A stretch of 64,000 nucleotides of DNA from an uncultured Trichococcus sp. (GTDB lineage: Bacteria > Bacillota > Bacilli > Lactobacillales > Aerococcaceae). The stretch covers positions 755,001 through 819,000 of the forward strand of contig NZ_OY760503.1 of the NCBI RefSeq assembly GCF_963663645.1, read 5' to 3'. The position numbers were made by a program, and so were the translations under genes. Below are positions 46,772-55,501 of the stretch, piece by piece (the stretch's first letter is position 1; each line of letters starts with the position of its first letter). The notes under the pieces were generated by a model, which saw only the letters and a list, made by a program, of their open reading frames with translations, made no database searches and was not told where the DNA came from.

Positions 46772-47776
46772 TTATTTTGAGAACTCATTCGCTGCTTCTC
46801 TCACCCAAACAATATTTTTTATATCGATATCCCTTGGAATAGTACAATCAGCGCCGATTATAAACCTTTCGCTTCCAACCTTCTCAATTAATTTATTAGT
46901 GTAATCAGCAATCTCCTCTTTAGAACCTTGATAAAGAATACCTGTTGTTCTATTGTCAAATCCACCCATAATGACTTTATCACCAAAGAATTTCTTTGCT
47001 TCAGAAATAGGCAACGATTCAATAGCTTGAGCATAATTAAATACTGGCGCGGGATAATCACGATAATTTTCTAAATAATTCGTTGCCCCTTCATATCCGC
47101 AAATATGCAAGATATTTAATCCGCCTTCTGCTGCGGCAGCGTCTAATACAACAAAATCACTTGGTTTAACTACTCGCATTTGTAATTCTTGAGTGATCCT
47201 ATCATCTTGAATATTTTGTGTACTTAGGTATATCCCATCTACACCACCTTCAGCAATTACTCTTTTTGACAATACTGCTAAATCTTCTGCTAAAACTAGC
47301 AACATATTCTTTGTCATTTCTTCATCTTCAAGTATAAAATCTGCTAGCTTATTATTAATAACATCAAAGTCCCCATCAAAGATTGTGAATTTAAATAATG
47401 TTGCGGGAGAAAACATATTGTAAAAACTTGCGATTTCATTGGGGTAATTCCCAACTATTTCTTGAATCAACGTTACTTGATCCTGAATCCATGGATGATT
47501 TTCTCCCAAAGGCTCAATATCTTTCAATTCATAAATAGATTTTGCTGACTTTAATAATGGATTTGGATACCTAAAATACCCATCGCTCATTACTTTAATA
47601 AAATCCGGATGAACTTCCTCAACAAATTTTTTATGTCCCTCAATATTTCTTTTTCGAATTGTTGGATTTTCATAGACATCTTGAAATTCGTCTTCCGCAT
47701 AATGGAACCAAAAACCGACAGGAACCCTATCCACCGTTTCGCCTTTAAAGGCACTTATAATATCTGCTTTTTTCAT
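46772..47776 (-). CDS. Uroporphyrinogen-decarboxylase-family protein (methyltransferase-like)
   Basis: A 334-residue URO-D superfamily barrel protein. It shows VPVGFWFHY near the N-terminus, GVDGIYLSTQ mid-chain, LNILHICGYE and the C-terminal FIIGADCTIPRDI. The true HemE catalytic context is not evident. Members of this branch are often cobamide- or corrinoid-linked methyltransferases or lack a known function. It lies 23 bases upstream of the binding-protein gene in the same direction, so it likely acts on the imported compound. Confidence 0.8.
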   Translation of the reverse strand: MKKADIISAFKGETVDRVPVGFWFHYAEDEFQDVYENPTIRKRNIEGHKKFVEEVHPDFIKVMSDGYFRYPNPLLKSAKSIYELKDIEPLGENHPWIQDQVTLIQEIVGNYPNEIASFYNMFSPATLFKFTIFDGDFDVINNKLADFILEDEEMTKNMLLVLAEDLAVLSKRVIAEGGVDGIYLSTQNIQDDRITQELQMRVVKPSDFVVLDAAAAEGGLNILHICGYEGATNYLENYRDYPAPVFNYAQAIESLPISEAKKFFGDKVIMGGFDNRTTGILYQGSKEEIADYTNKLIEKVGSERFIIGADCTIPRDIDIKNIVWVREAANEFSK

Positions 47777-48270
47777 AGTAATCAGCTACTCCTTTTGATG
47801 TGATTTTTCATAACATTTAACTTATTTCCAATAATAGCTACATACTAGTAACTTATCAAACAGCTGGAAACTCTTTAAAATCAACTATAATATATTAAAA
47901 TCTCTTTTAAAGAAACTTTAAGCGTTTTTATATACATCAAATTAGGCAACCAATTGAAATTTCATTTAATTTCATTCAAAAAGATACTTATAGTATTTTT
48001 TCCTCCCCATAATGTTAGGTTATGTTACACAGAAATTAATAAGCCACTTTAGACTCAGGTTCTTTTCCATTAATGGTGCGAATAAAAGCTATAGTGTTGT
48101 TGAATAATTATTTCTCCTTCGACCTTGATATAGAAATTTACACATGCTAAACTGTTTGAAAAAAAGCTAATTGATTATTAGCATATTTCCATACTTTTAC
48201 CATATGTATAGAGGATTGCATTCAATCGTGAGTATATAATTCCACTATACCTAACTTAGGAGGGTTTATT
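47777..48270. other. Divergent intergenic region between URO-D-like gene and XRE regulator
   Basis: About 490 AT-rich bases without a supportable gene. It must hold the promoters of both flanking genes. On the plus side a TATAAT (48236-48241) precedes the XRE gene by about 30 bases, with a poor -35. No strong dyad or riboswitch was recognised. Confidence 0.5.
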
Positions 48271-48978
48271 ATGTCAGAGATATCATCAGAAATAGGTGAG
48301 ACTATTAGACATTTTCGGAAAAGTAAAGGAATAACTTTAGAAGAGCTAGGCAAACAAATTAGTAGAAGTAAATCTACTATACAAAAATATGAAGCTGGAA
48401 AAATTGTTATCGATATTGAGACATTTTATGAAATTGCGCATGCTCTTAATATCTACCCAGAACAACTACTATACAGTGAATCAAAATATTTTATGGAACC
48501 CGAACGCCACAACCCAAAGACACTATTTAAAGAGTCAACAGCTTTATATTCGTATATGTACGATGGGAGAATTAACAAATTACTCCGCTCTATTTTTATT
48601 ATTTCTAACAACGCAGAACACGGCAAATTTCCTACAGCTTTCTACATGAATATCCCATCCTTTGATAAATATATGTTTGCTGAGAATACTTACTTTGGTT
48701 ATTCTCAACACCATGACACTTTTACATCTATGTTTCTAACGCATACTTCAACTGAGGTTGAGAACGTCTCGATAACCATCTTGTCTACATTTCAAGAAAC
48801 TTCTGAAAGATGGGGAATGATGAGTGGCATTTCATTTCGCCCATTCATGCCTGTATCCTTTAAAATGCTTTTTTCTCGAACCCCCCTTCAAGAAGATGAA
48901 GAACTAATTAAGCGTTTAAAAATCAGCCAAAATGATATTCGTATGATGAAGTTATTTAATATGTTCAATATTATGTAA
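48271..48978 (+). CDS. XRE-family transcriptional regulator
   Basis: A 235-residue regulator with an N-terminal HTH_3 domain (IGETIRHFRKSKGITLEELGKQISRSKSTIQKYE in two parts, residues 7-60) and a 170-residue C-terminal part of unknown fold that may sense a ligand. ATG at 48271 follows TAGGAGGG. It is divergent from the URO-D/ABC operon and is the natural candidate to regulate it. Confidence 0.85.
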   Translation: MSEISSEIGETIRHFRKSKGITLEELGKQISRSKSTIQKYEAGKIVIDIETFYEIAHALNIYPEQLLYSESKYFMEPERHNPKTLFKESTALYSYMYDGRINKLLRSIFIISNNAEHGKFPTAFYMNIPSFDKYMFAENTYFGYSQHHDTFTSMFLTHTSTEVENVSITILSTFQETSERWGMMSGISFRPFMPVSFKMLFSRTPLQEDEELIKRLKISQNDIRMMKLFNMFNIM

Positions 48979-49030
48979 CTACTAAAAAATAATTAATAAC
49001 AGACACTAGTAATTAGTCTCTACAAGAGTA

Positions 49031-49090
49031 AAATCCCCTGAAATCCATATTCATTAAAATGGGTTTCAGGGGATTTTCTATTTTTTTGAA
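49031..49090 (+). terminator. Terminator after the XRE gene
   Basis: Long stem AAATCCCCTGAAA / TTTCAGGGGATTT extended by CCAT/ATGG, followed by TCTATTTTTTT. Confidence 0.88.
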
Positions 49091-49129
49091 ACCAGACAAC
49101 TTTTTTACCATTAAGATTGTTTTGTCTCT

Positions 49130-49572
49130 TGGACACTCTAAGATGTTCTGGATGAAATGGACGTATTCAACTCTACCCTTTCGGAAACCCCACCGTCATC
49201 TTCGTACTTTTCCTAGCGTGCTCTAGCTAGGGATGTATCCCTTCTACAGATTCACGACGCGCAGGACTAGGGCCATGCGGTAACCAACGTCTGTGATCTG
49301 AACATAGGCTTTCTTTTGGTAGGATGTCTATTTAGCTCTGATTTTTCCGTTTGAATCGGTGAACTTGATGACGTTGGAGAGGATGCTGTTCCACGCGATA
49401 TTCAGAATGCTACTGTTTGAGGCGATAAAAATATTTTCTTCTAGCTCAATCTCCAATTCAAGCTTCTGTCCGATGTTGATTTCGTATTTGAGGATGGCCT
49501 CCTCCAACAGCCTGGAAAGGTTATCAGATGGAGACACAGTTTTTCTTTGGATATATGAAAAGCCTTCCCGTT
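49130..49572 (-). pseudogene. Decayed sensor histidine kinase fragment
   Basis: Minus-strand remnant of an HATPase domain. The best preserved piece (about 49328-49570) reads DNLSRLLEEAILKYEINIGQ and then the N-box-like NIAWNSILSNVIKFTDSNGKI. It stops at a TAG; beyond it, in the same frame, follows a degraded G1 box (VQITDVGYRM for ItDtGxGM) and further stops. No start or dimerisation domain remains. This is a relic, not a functional kinase. Confidence 0.6.
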
Positions 49573-49614
49573 AGACTCCAATTGATACTATACAGTAGTA
49601 TTTCATTGATATGC

Positions 49615-49664
49615 AAAAAGGACTGCCTTAAACCATTTTTGGTTCAGGGCAGTCCTTTTTTGTT
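49615..49664 (-). terminator. Terminator after the HTH_36-like gene
   Basis: Arms AAAAAGGACTGCC / GGGCAGTCCTTTTTT around a 19-base loop; T-rich on both strands, so usable in either direction. Confidence 0.85.
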
Positions 49665-49683
49665 TAGTTTTTTCTGTTCTAAT

Positions 49684-50007
49684 TTATCCGTTGGCAACCC
49701 GTTCCTGAATCACATACACATTCGTGCTGTACCTTCCGTTTGCCACTACATTCTTTCGGATTGTCAGATATCCTCTTTCAATCAAGTTTTTCTGATGCTT
49801 CCGGAATCGTTCCTCGCTCATATTCAGATCCTTGCTGATTTCGCCCACCGTGGGGAAGCTTGTGTCCCCGGCCCCGATGCATGCGGCAAAGTACGCATAG
49901 ATCGCCTTCGCCTCGACCGTCAGCTTCCGGTCACTCATCACGCTTGCATGAACCGTTCCATAGCCCATCGAAAGTACATCAATCACCTGTGTTGTCTTAT
50001 TCATCAT
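49684..50007 (-). CDS. Short helix-turn-helix (HTH_36-like) protein, probable plasmid or ICE remnant
   Basis: 107 residues from ATG 50007 (MMNKTTQVIDVLSMGYGTVH), after AGGGAG; the frame is open further upstream without a ribosome site. The sequence has KLTVEAKAIYAYFAACIGAG followed by a winged HTH (FPTVGEISKDLNMSEERFRKHQKNLIERGYLTI). This matches the N-terminal HTH_36 domain of replication or accessory proteins on conjugative elements. It is shorter than those proteins and probably a remnant, though it may still be translated. Confidence 0.6.
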   Translation of the reverse strand: MMNKTTQVIDVLSMGYGTVHASVMSDRKLTVEAKAIYAYFAACIGAGDTSFPTVGEISKDLNMSEERFRKHQKNLIERGYLTIRKNVVANGRYSTNVYVIQERVANG

Positions 50008-50149
50008 TCTCCCTGCTTTCCGTTTATATGTTTTGACCATACCGCTGACACCGTGAAGGTGAATCGCCATCTTGGTCTCTACTTATAAAGACGGAGAGGG
50101 AGTTGAAAGTGTAACCCCAAAGAATTTTCCTAAAGTCCCAGGTTAATTT

Positions 50150-51286
50150 CTATTTCTTTGGTTTACAAACTTTGTGTGGAACAAATACTGCATCACTGCG
50201 AAATGCCGTAGAAGGTGTAGTCAGTGGCAAATCATGGATAGTAACAATACCGGCTGCTGCTTCACAAACATACGGGATTGCGTTAACAATCCTCATTGCT
50301 GTCATCACATAGCCGTCATATGACAACTCTTCCGGATTCTCTTTAAGCCCAACATTAAAATCAAGCTGCAGATTGGGATCCCCTTCAATGACAACTCGAA
50401 TTTGCCCTACCCTATCAGTCATAGGCCAATCTGGTGCAATATCTTGGCTCATACGGTTGATGTGTTCAACAACGATAGCTTCTCTACCATTAACAATTCC
50501 GCATGTTCTCAGACGTACTGCGGCTACTTTTCCTGCCTGAATTATGCCATAGCCTACTTCAATATCTTTCTCTGTCACACGTTTTTCAAATGAAGCTGTG
50601 ATTTTTTCTAGTTTATATCCCAATTTGTCTGCAACATTCCGTATAGGCACTCCCCAGCAAGCGATTTGAAATTCTGGCGGCTCTAAAGCGGCAACATATT
50701 CAGCCGGTTCATCAAACCCATATGCATAAGTCAGTTCTTCTCTTTCTTGAGTTGTGGAGTAATTAAACATTTCGGAAGTTGTAATGGTTTTTATTGTATT
50801 ACTGCATGTAGCTGCTAGCATCGCTAAATGCTCTGCAAACCCTGGTTCTTGGCCGTTTACATATATTGACGCATTTCCGTAATGTGCTGTTTGACTAATA
50901 TCAGCGATATATTCTTGATCTGGGCACGCTGGAGGATAGATAAGATTTGCGACGGACGGGGACACTACATTGATTCCTCGTTTTAAGAACTTTTTGTACC
51001 ATTCTCCATTAACCTGGTCGCAAACCACTGGATTTCTTATATTGATCACACAAATGGCACAATCGGGTTTTAGCTCGAAGATTTCTTCTTCATTGTCGGT
51101 TATGGTTACACCACAAGGCTGATCAGCATCGAGCAACCCGGCATCTGTTCCTACAAGATGGCCTGCCGTTTCTCTATGAGCCCATACCCCCACCAATTCC
51201 ATGTCTTCTCTTCCTTGTATACAACGTATTGCGATCGCTGCCACATTACCTGTGCCAATAACTACAACTTTCAATTTTTTTGTCAT
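50150..51286 (-). CDS. Dihydrodipicolinate-reductase-like NAD(P)H-dependent amine dehydrogenase
   Basis: A 378-residue oxidoreductase with an N-terminal Rossmann fold (VVVIGTGNVAAIAIRCI) and a middle domain resembling the 2,4-diaminopentanoate dehydrogenase group (INVVSPSVANLIYPP, YVNGQEPGFAEHLAML). The substrate is not predictable. It is downstream of the glycoside transporter, separated by a MITE-like insertion and 181 bases, so co-expression with that cluster is uncertain. It could modify an aglycone or amino compound released there (speculative). Confidence 0.78.
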   Translation of the reverse strand: MTKKLKVVVIGTGNVAAIAIRCIQGREDMELVGVWAHRETAGHLVGTDAGLLDADQPCGVTITDNEEEIFELKPDCAICVINIRNPVVCDQVNGEWYKKFLKRGINVVSPSVANLIYPPACPDQEYIADISQTAHYGNASIYVNGQEPGFAEHLAMLAATCSNTIKTITTSEMFNYSTTQEREELTYAYGFDEPAEYVAALEPPEFQIACWGVPIRNVADKLGYKLEKITASFEKRVTEKDIEVGYGIIQAGKVAAVRLRTCGIVNGREAIVVEHINRMSQDIAPDWPMTDRVGQIRVVIEGDPNLQLDFNVGLKENPEELSYDGYVMTAMRIVNAIPYVCEAAAGIVTIHDLPLTTPSTAFRSDAVFVPHKVCKPKK

Positions 51287-51318
51287 TTATTACTTACTCC
51301 CTTGGAAACTTTTTAGTT

Positions 51319-51464
51319 TCTGAATATATTCGTAAATTTATCTGATTTAAAAAAAACAGATTGGGATTCCAAAATTGTTAACTTATAACTTACAATTTCC
51401 CTCTGTAACTTCCCAAAACGCAAAGGCTCGTAGTAGTTTCTTGAAACTGTATGAATTATTCAGG
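51319..51464. mobile_element. 146-bp MITE-like element related to the IS1380 copies
   Basis: The right end is GTATGAATTATTCAGG (51449-51464), exactly the terminal inverted repeat of the IS1380 copies. The adjoining 20 bases also match the IS left end in reverse with about six differences. The left end TCTGAATATATTCGTA (51319) is a degenerate inverted copy. Both sides carry TAGTT (51314-51318 and 51465-51469), a 5-bp target duplication as in the IS. It also keeps a TCCCAATCTG block seen in the IS leader. No coding capacity. It lies three bases beyond the transporter stop codon. Confidence 0.6.
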
Positions 51465-51467
51465 TAG

Positions 51468-52802
51468 TTATTGACTAATCGATTCCATTTTTTTCTCAAT
51501 ATCATAAAAATGTAGAGCAATTAACATAAGCATACATATGACAGCTGGAATAAGAGAATACAATGATCGGATAGAAAAAATAGCGCTGGCTGACTGCTCT
51601 GCTTGAGATCCAATGTATCCTCCTAGTGCCATCACAAAGCCGACACTAACGGCTGCAATTCCTTGACCAATTTTTGCAGCGAAATTGGTCACGGAAGTCG
51701 GCAGACCTTCTACTCTAGTACCCGTTTTTTGCTCTCCATAATCAATACATTGTAAGATAAAGTAACTATTCATCATGGTAATGGTTGATGCACCTGTACC
51801 TGAAATCATTCCTGTTAAAAAAACCACAGGCAAATTAGTTGGAAAAATAAAACGTAAAATATTTGCAATAGTTGCTAAAATCAAACCAATTTTCACAAAC
51901 TTTACTGCTCCGATCGTTCGAATTGCTACAGGAAAGAGAAGTAAAATAAATGGAGCTGCTAACCCTACCAATCCTGCTATCCCAAGTAATGAAAGGTTAC
52001 CAATTACATAAGTAAAATAGTATGTACCAGCGACACTAACGATGTTTTGTACTAAATTTGCTCCTAAAATGATCAAAGATAGAATGAAGATATATTTATT
52101 TTGTTTTAAGATACTTATTCCTTTTTTTATACTGATTTTCTCTTCTTTTGCTTCACTGTCAATCGTTCTTATCTCTTTTATTGCCACGAAGCGAATGAGA
52201 CCCATCAACATCATCGGTATTCCTAGAATAAGAGATATTTTGGTCCAGCCTCCAGGTTGAGTTCCTAAGGTCGCCATTAATGAAGGAAGAATTGTGCTGA
52301 TTGCTACTGAAAATAACATAGTAAGTGCACCTGAAATCGATAATAGCTTTCCTTGCTTTGTTCTTTCTTGAACAGCTCTGCCTAAATAAACCGTTTCTGA
52401 TGCCATCAAAAAGGTTGAACAAACTGAAAAAATTAAGGTATACATAATGAACACATAGATGATTTTTCCAGTTTCGCCAAAATTAGGGGTACTGAAAAGC
52501 AATATGATTAGAATCCATAATGGAATGATGAAGAGTTCATACGGCCTTGCTTTTCCTAATTTTGTGTCTGTTCGGTCAATTGCAAATCCGACTAATAAGT
52601 CAGTTATACCGTCAAAAAGTTTTGAAACTAATAAAATGACACCTACTACTCCAGCGCCTAAACCTAAAACCTCGGTAGAATAATAGGTAACTTGCATCAT
52701 AAGTATGACACTTATCGCTACAGATATAGATCTTGATGCCCAAGCCGGTGTGTACCACAAAGGCATCTTTTTTGACACTTCTTGATTAATCGTTTTTTCC
52801 AT
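51468..52802 (-). CDS. Glycoside-pentoside-hexuronide (GPH) family cation symporter
   Basis: A 444-residue, twelve-helix MFS transporter of the MelB/LacS/UidB group. The N-terminus has LLVSKLFDGITDLLVGFAIDRTDTKLGKARPYE, the diagnostic Asp-rich GPH loop (given in overlapping short form: FDGITD and DRTDTKLGKARPY). It imports glycosides with sodium or protons. Between it and GH1 lie 180 bases. The GH1 and GH2 enzymes upstream suggest beta-glucosides, galactosides or glucuronides. Confidence 0.9.
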   Translation of the reverse strand: MEKTINQEVSKKMPLWYTPAWASRSISVAISVILMMQVTYYSTEVLGLGAGVVGVILLVSKLFDGITDLLVGFAIDRTDTKLGKARPYELFIIPLWILIILLFSTPNFGETGKIIYVFIMYTLIFSVCSTFLMASETVYLGRAVQERTKQGKLLSISGALTMLFSVAISTILPSLMATLGTQPGGWTKISLILGIPMMLMGLIRFVAIKEIRTIDSEAKEEKISIKKGISILKQNKYIFILSLIILGANLVQNIVSVAGTYYFTYVIGNLSLLGIAGLVGLAAPFILLLFPVAIRTIGAVKFVKIGLILATIANILRFIFPTNLPVVFLTGMISGTGASTITMMNSYFILQCIDYGEQKTGTRVEGLPTSVTNFAAKIGQGIAAVSVGFVMALGGYIGSQAEQSASAIFSIRSLYSLIPAVICMLMLIALHFYDIEKKMESISQ

Positions 52803-52982
52803 TTCTCTTCCTTCTTCCTTTTTATAAGTATTGGTTAATTGCCTGTTTTCGGTACTATTCGTAAATTTGAAACGGTGTTCCTCTTTTATCCCTGATATGA
52901 TTCAACAAAGGCTTTGTAAAACCTCAGAATGATCTTGAGCTGCGAAAGTTGAGTTTCTGATTTAATCCTTTGCATAATTGTT

Positions 52983-54245
52983 TTACCTTTCAATCTCTTT
53001 TTCCCAAATCTCTGCCAACCTATAAAAACTTTCTTTCGGTTTTCTTGTTTGAGTTTTTCTGTCTACTTCAATAAGACCGAATGTTTTACTATAACCTAAT
53101 TGCCATTCAAAGTTATCTAATAACGACCAATGCATATATCCTAAAACAGGAATACCATCTGCTACACATCGCTTTACCCCACTTAAAGCTTCTTCAATAA
53201 ACGTTACTCGATCCTTATCATTATCTGTTGCAACGCCATTTTCTGTCACAATAATAGGGAGATTCAATTCGCTAGAAACTTTACGAATAACATTTTCTAA
53301 AGCTTGAGGATAGAATTCATAACCCATTTGTGTTTTCTTCTTTTCTTCTGGAACAGATAGCTCTCCTTCTTCACCTACTAGCGTTCTGGTATAGTTTTGA
53401 AGTCCAAAAAAGTCATCTTTTTCAATAAATGGAAGGTAGTGTTTGAATTCATCATCCCACATCTCACCGGCTTTTTCTGTCCCATTCCCTACAATTTGAA
53501 TATCATGAAGAGAAAGAGTTAGACCAATTTTAAAACGATTATCCACTGTTCTCATAACATCTCTCGCTGCTTCATGAGCTTGCATAATTAGTAAATCCCC
53601 TTTTGGTGTACAGGGGCTCAAAAAAGTATTAACGCTTTCAATTCCGCCGAATGCTTTACCCGCTTCTCTTTGCCCAACCATCATTTCTTCCGGTAATTGA
53701 AGATTAACTCCGACTTGAATATTAATTCCTAAACTTTTTGCAAAAGATTTCATAACTGTGATAAGTTCTTTTCTCATATTTGCTTCATTAATTGTACAGA
53801 TAAATTCCATCAAGTCCCCTAATTCGGTTACCACATACCTACAATAATTTTTAAAGTAATCAACAATTCCCTCATTTTCCCATCCCCCTTCTCTGATTAT
53901 CCATTGCGGGGAAGAAAAATGATGCATGGTTACAATTGGGGTTATTTTGTTTTCATGACAGCATTCCAGCACATCTCTATAGTGTTCCGTTGCTTCTCGA
54001 TTAAATATTCCTTTCTCCGGTTCAATCCGTGCCCATTCAATAGAAAATCGATACGCATTCATTCCCGCTTTTTTCATCAATTGAATATCTTCTTCATACC
54101 GATTATAATGATCCACTGCTTCTCCAGACTTTTCTTTAAAAGAGCTATTTTTCAAATGTTCCATAATCCAAAAGTCGCTGTTATGATTATTTCCTTCTAC
54201 TTGATAGGCTGCCGTTGCAGCACCCAGCAAAAAATTATTTGTCAT
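52983..54245 (-). CDS. Family 1 glycoside hydrolase (beta-glucosidase-like)
   Basis: Cytosolic retaining beta-glycosidase of 420 residues. The nucleophile is in the motif IVTENG (about residue 335). The acid/base motif reads TINEAN (about residue 154), where most GH1 enzymes have NEP. The C-terminal LLDNFEWQLGYSKTFGL is typical of the sugar-binding end. No 6-phospho pocket can be asserted, and the partner importer is a GPH symporter, not a PTS, so unphosphorylated glycosides are likely. ATG at 54245, divergent from the AraC gene. Confidence 0.9.
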   Translation of the reverse strand: MTNNFLLGAATAAYQVEGNNHNSDFWIMEHLKNSSFKEKSGEAVDHYNRYEEDIQLMKKAGMNAYRFSIEWARIEPEKGIFNREATEHYRDVLECCHENKITPIVTMHHFSSPQWIIREGGWENEGIVDYFKNYCRYVVTELGDLMEFICTINEANMRKELITVMKSFAKSLGINIQVGVNLQLPEEMMVGQREAGKAFGGIESVNTFLSPCTPKGDLLIMQAHEAARDVMRTVDNRFKIGLTLSLHDIQIVGNGTEKAGEMWDDEFKHYLPFIEKDDFFGLQNYTRTLVGEEGELSVPEEKKKTQMGYEFYPQALENVIRKVSSELNLPIIVTENGVATDNDKDRVTFIEEALSGVKRCVADGIPVLGYMHWSLLDNFEWQLGYSKTFGLIEVDRKTQTRKPKESFYRLAEIWEKEIER

Positions 54246-54406
54246 TTTTTCTCGCTTCCTTTCAATAATACATGTTTGATATAGTTATCTTTGTTTCTTT
54301 GTTATAAAAATAAAATTGTCGCAAATTACTTCCTATGATATGATTCTGTAAAAGTAAACAATCAGTTACCCCATGTTTCGACATTTTTTAAAAGGAGGAA
54401 ATTTAG

Positions 54407-55501
54407 TTGAACGAAAAGCAACAAATATTGGAAACAATCTATGACTACTTCTCGTTTCCAGCATCTAGCGTGAATGAGAATATACCCTTTTCTTCTTCTG
54501 ACCAGCAGGATATCAACTTGTCTATTTATACTTTAGAAACTGTTAATTCCTATCAGCTATATGACTTCAATTCACCTTTTAAATTGTCACTCATTGATCA
54601 TCACGGCGACTTTTCTTCCTATCTATTTACAGATATGGTTACTTCCATATTTAGTAACAATCAGACGAATGAGGATACATCCAGTCAATTACATAAGCAT
54701 AATTTTTTTGAATTAATATATGTAATTGACGGACAAATTGATTTTAGGATTGAAGATACGCACCGGCGCTACCATGCTGGCGATGCATGTATCATAAATT
54801 CAAATGTAAAGCACGTAGAGCTCAGAAACTCTCAATGCACGGTTTTATATCTTAATTTCAAACCGGAATTTTACAAGAATTTAAACTTATACTTTCAAGA
54901 AAGTAATGATCAACCTACTGAGCTTTCTAACTTTTTCAAAAGAAATGAGCACAGTACGCAGCGAATCGATTATATAGATTTTTTTCCAGTTCCTTCCGCA
55001 ATAAGGGATCCTTCCCAAGAGTCTTTACAAGTGCTGTTCCATCTTATCGAAGAACTTCTTTTTAAACGAGCGGGTTACCAAGATATCGTCACTGGATACA
55101 TCAAGCGCTTATTCTCTTTTCTACAAACCCCTTCTACTTACAGTTGTTCCAATACCCAGTTTCAAATATTGGAAAGTCAGTCTCTCTTTGAGCGTACTCT
55201 TTCATACCTATACAACAATAAACGCAAAGTTTCCAGAGCCGAGTTGGCAGAAGAACTCCATTACAATGGAAATTATATTAGCCACGTCTTTCAGAAACAT
55301 ACAGGGCAAACGCTCGCAAGTTACATTCGCAACAACTATTTAAATGAAGCAAGTAATTTATTGTTGAACACTACAATGAGCATCACAGATATCATTAAAA
55401 AACTAGGTTTCGAAAATCGAACTGCTTTCTATAATCAATTTAAAAACAAATTCGGTGTTACACCTCAAATATATCGAAATTCTATTGAAAAAAAACGTTA
55501 A
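54407..55501 (+). CDS. AraC-family transcriptional regulator
   Basis: A 364-residue activator. The N-terminal cupin-like effector domain (about 95-170: HKHNFFELIYVIDGQIDFRI, HAGDACIINSNVKHVEL) precedes a C-terminal double HTH (ELAEELHYNGNYISHVFQKH and ITDIIKKLGFENRTAFYNQF). The start is TTG at 54407, 7 bases after AAAGGAGGAAA. It is divergent from GH1 and overlaps the end of GH2 tail to tail by four bases. It probably activates the glycoside genes on sensing an imported sugar. Confidence 0.9.
   Translation: MNEKQQILETIYDYFSFPASSVNENIPFSSSDQQDINLSIYTLETVNSYQLYDFNSPFKLSLIDHHGDFSSYLFTDMVTSIFSNNQTNEDTSSQLHKHNFFELIYVIDGQIDFRIEDTHRRYHAGDACIINSNVKHVELRNSQCTVLYLNFKPEFYKNLNLYFQESNDQPTELSNFFKRNEHSTQRIDYIDFFPVPSAIRDPSQESLQVLFHLIEELLFKRAGYQDIVTGYIKRLFSFLQTPSTYSCSNTQFQILESQSLFERTLSYLYNNKRKVSRAELAEELHYNGNYISHVFQKHTGQTLASYIRNNYLNEASNLLLNTTMSITDIIKKLGFENRTAFYNQFKNKFGVTPQIYRNSIEKKR

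Noticed and set aside
52840-52875. Second MITE end near ATTCGTAAATTT at 52857
   Set aside because: Only a 12-base match to the degenerate MITE end; no partner terminus or target duplication was found.
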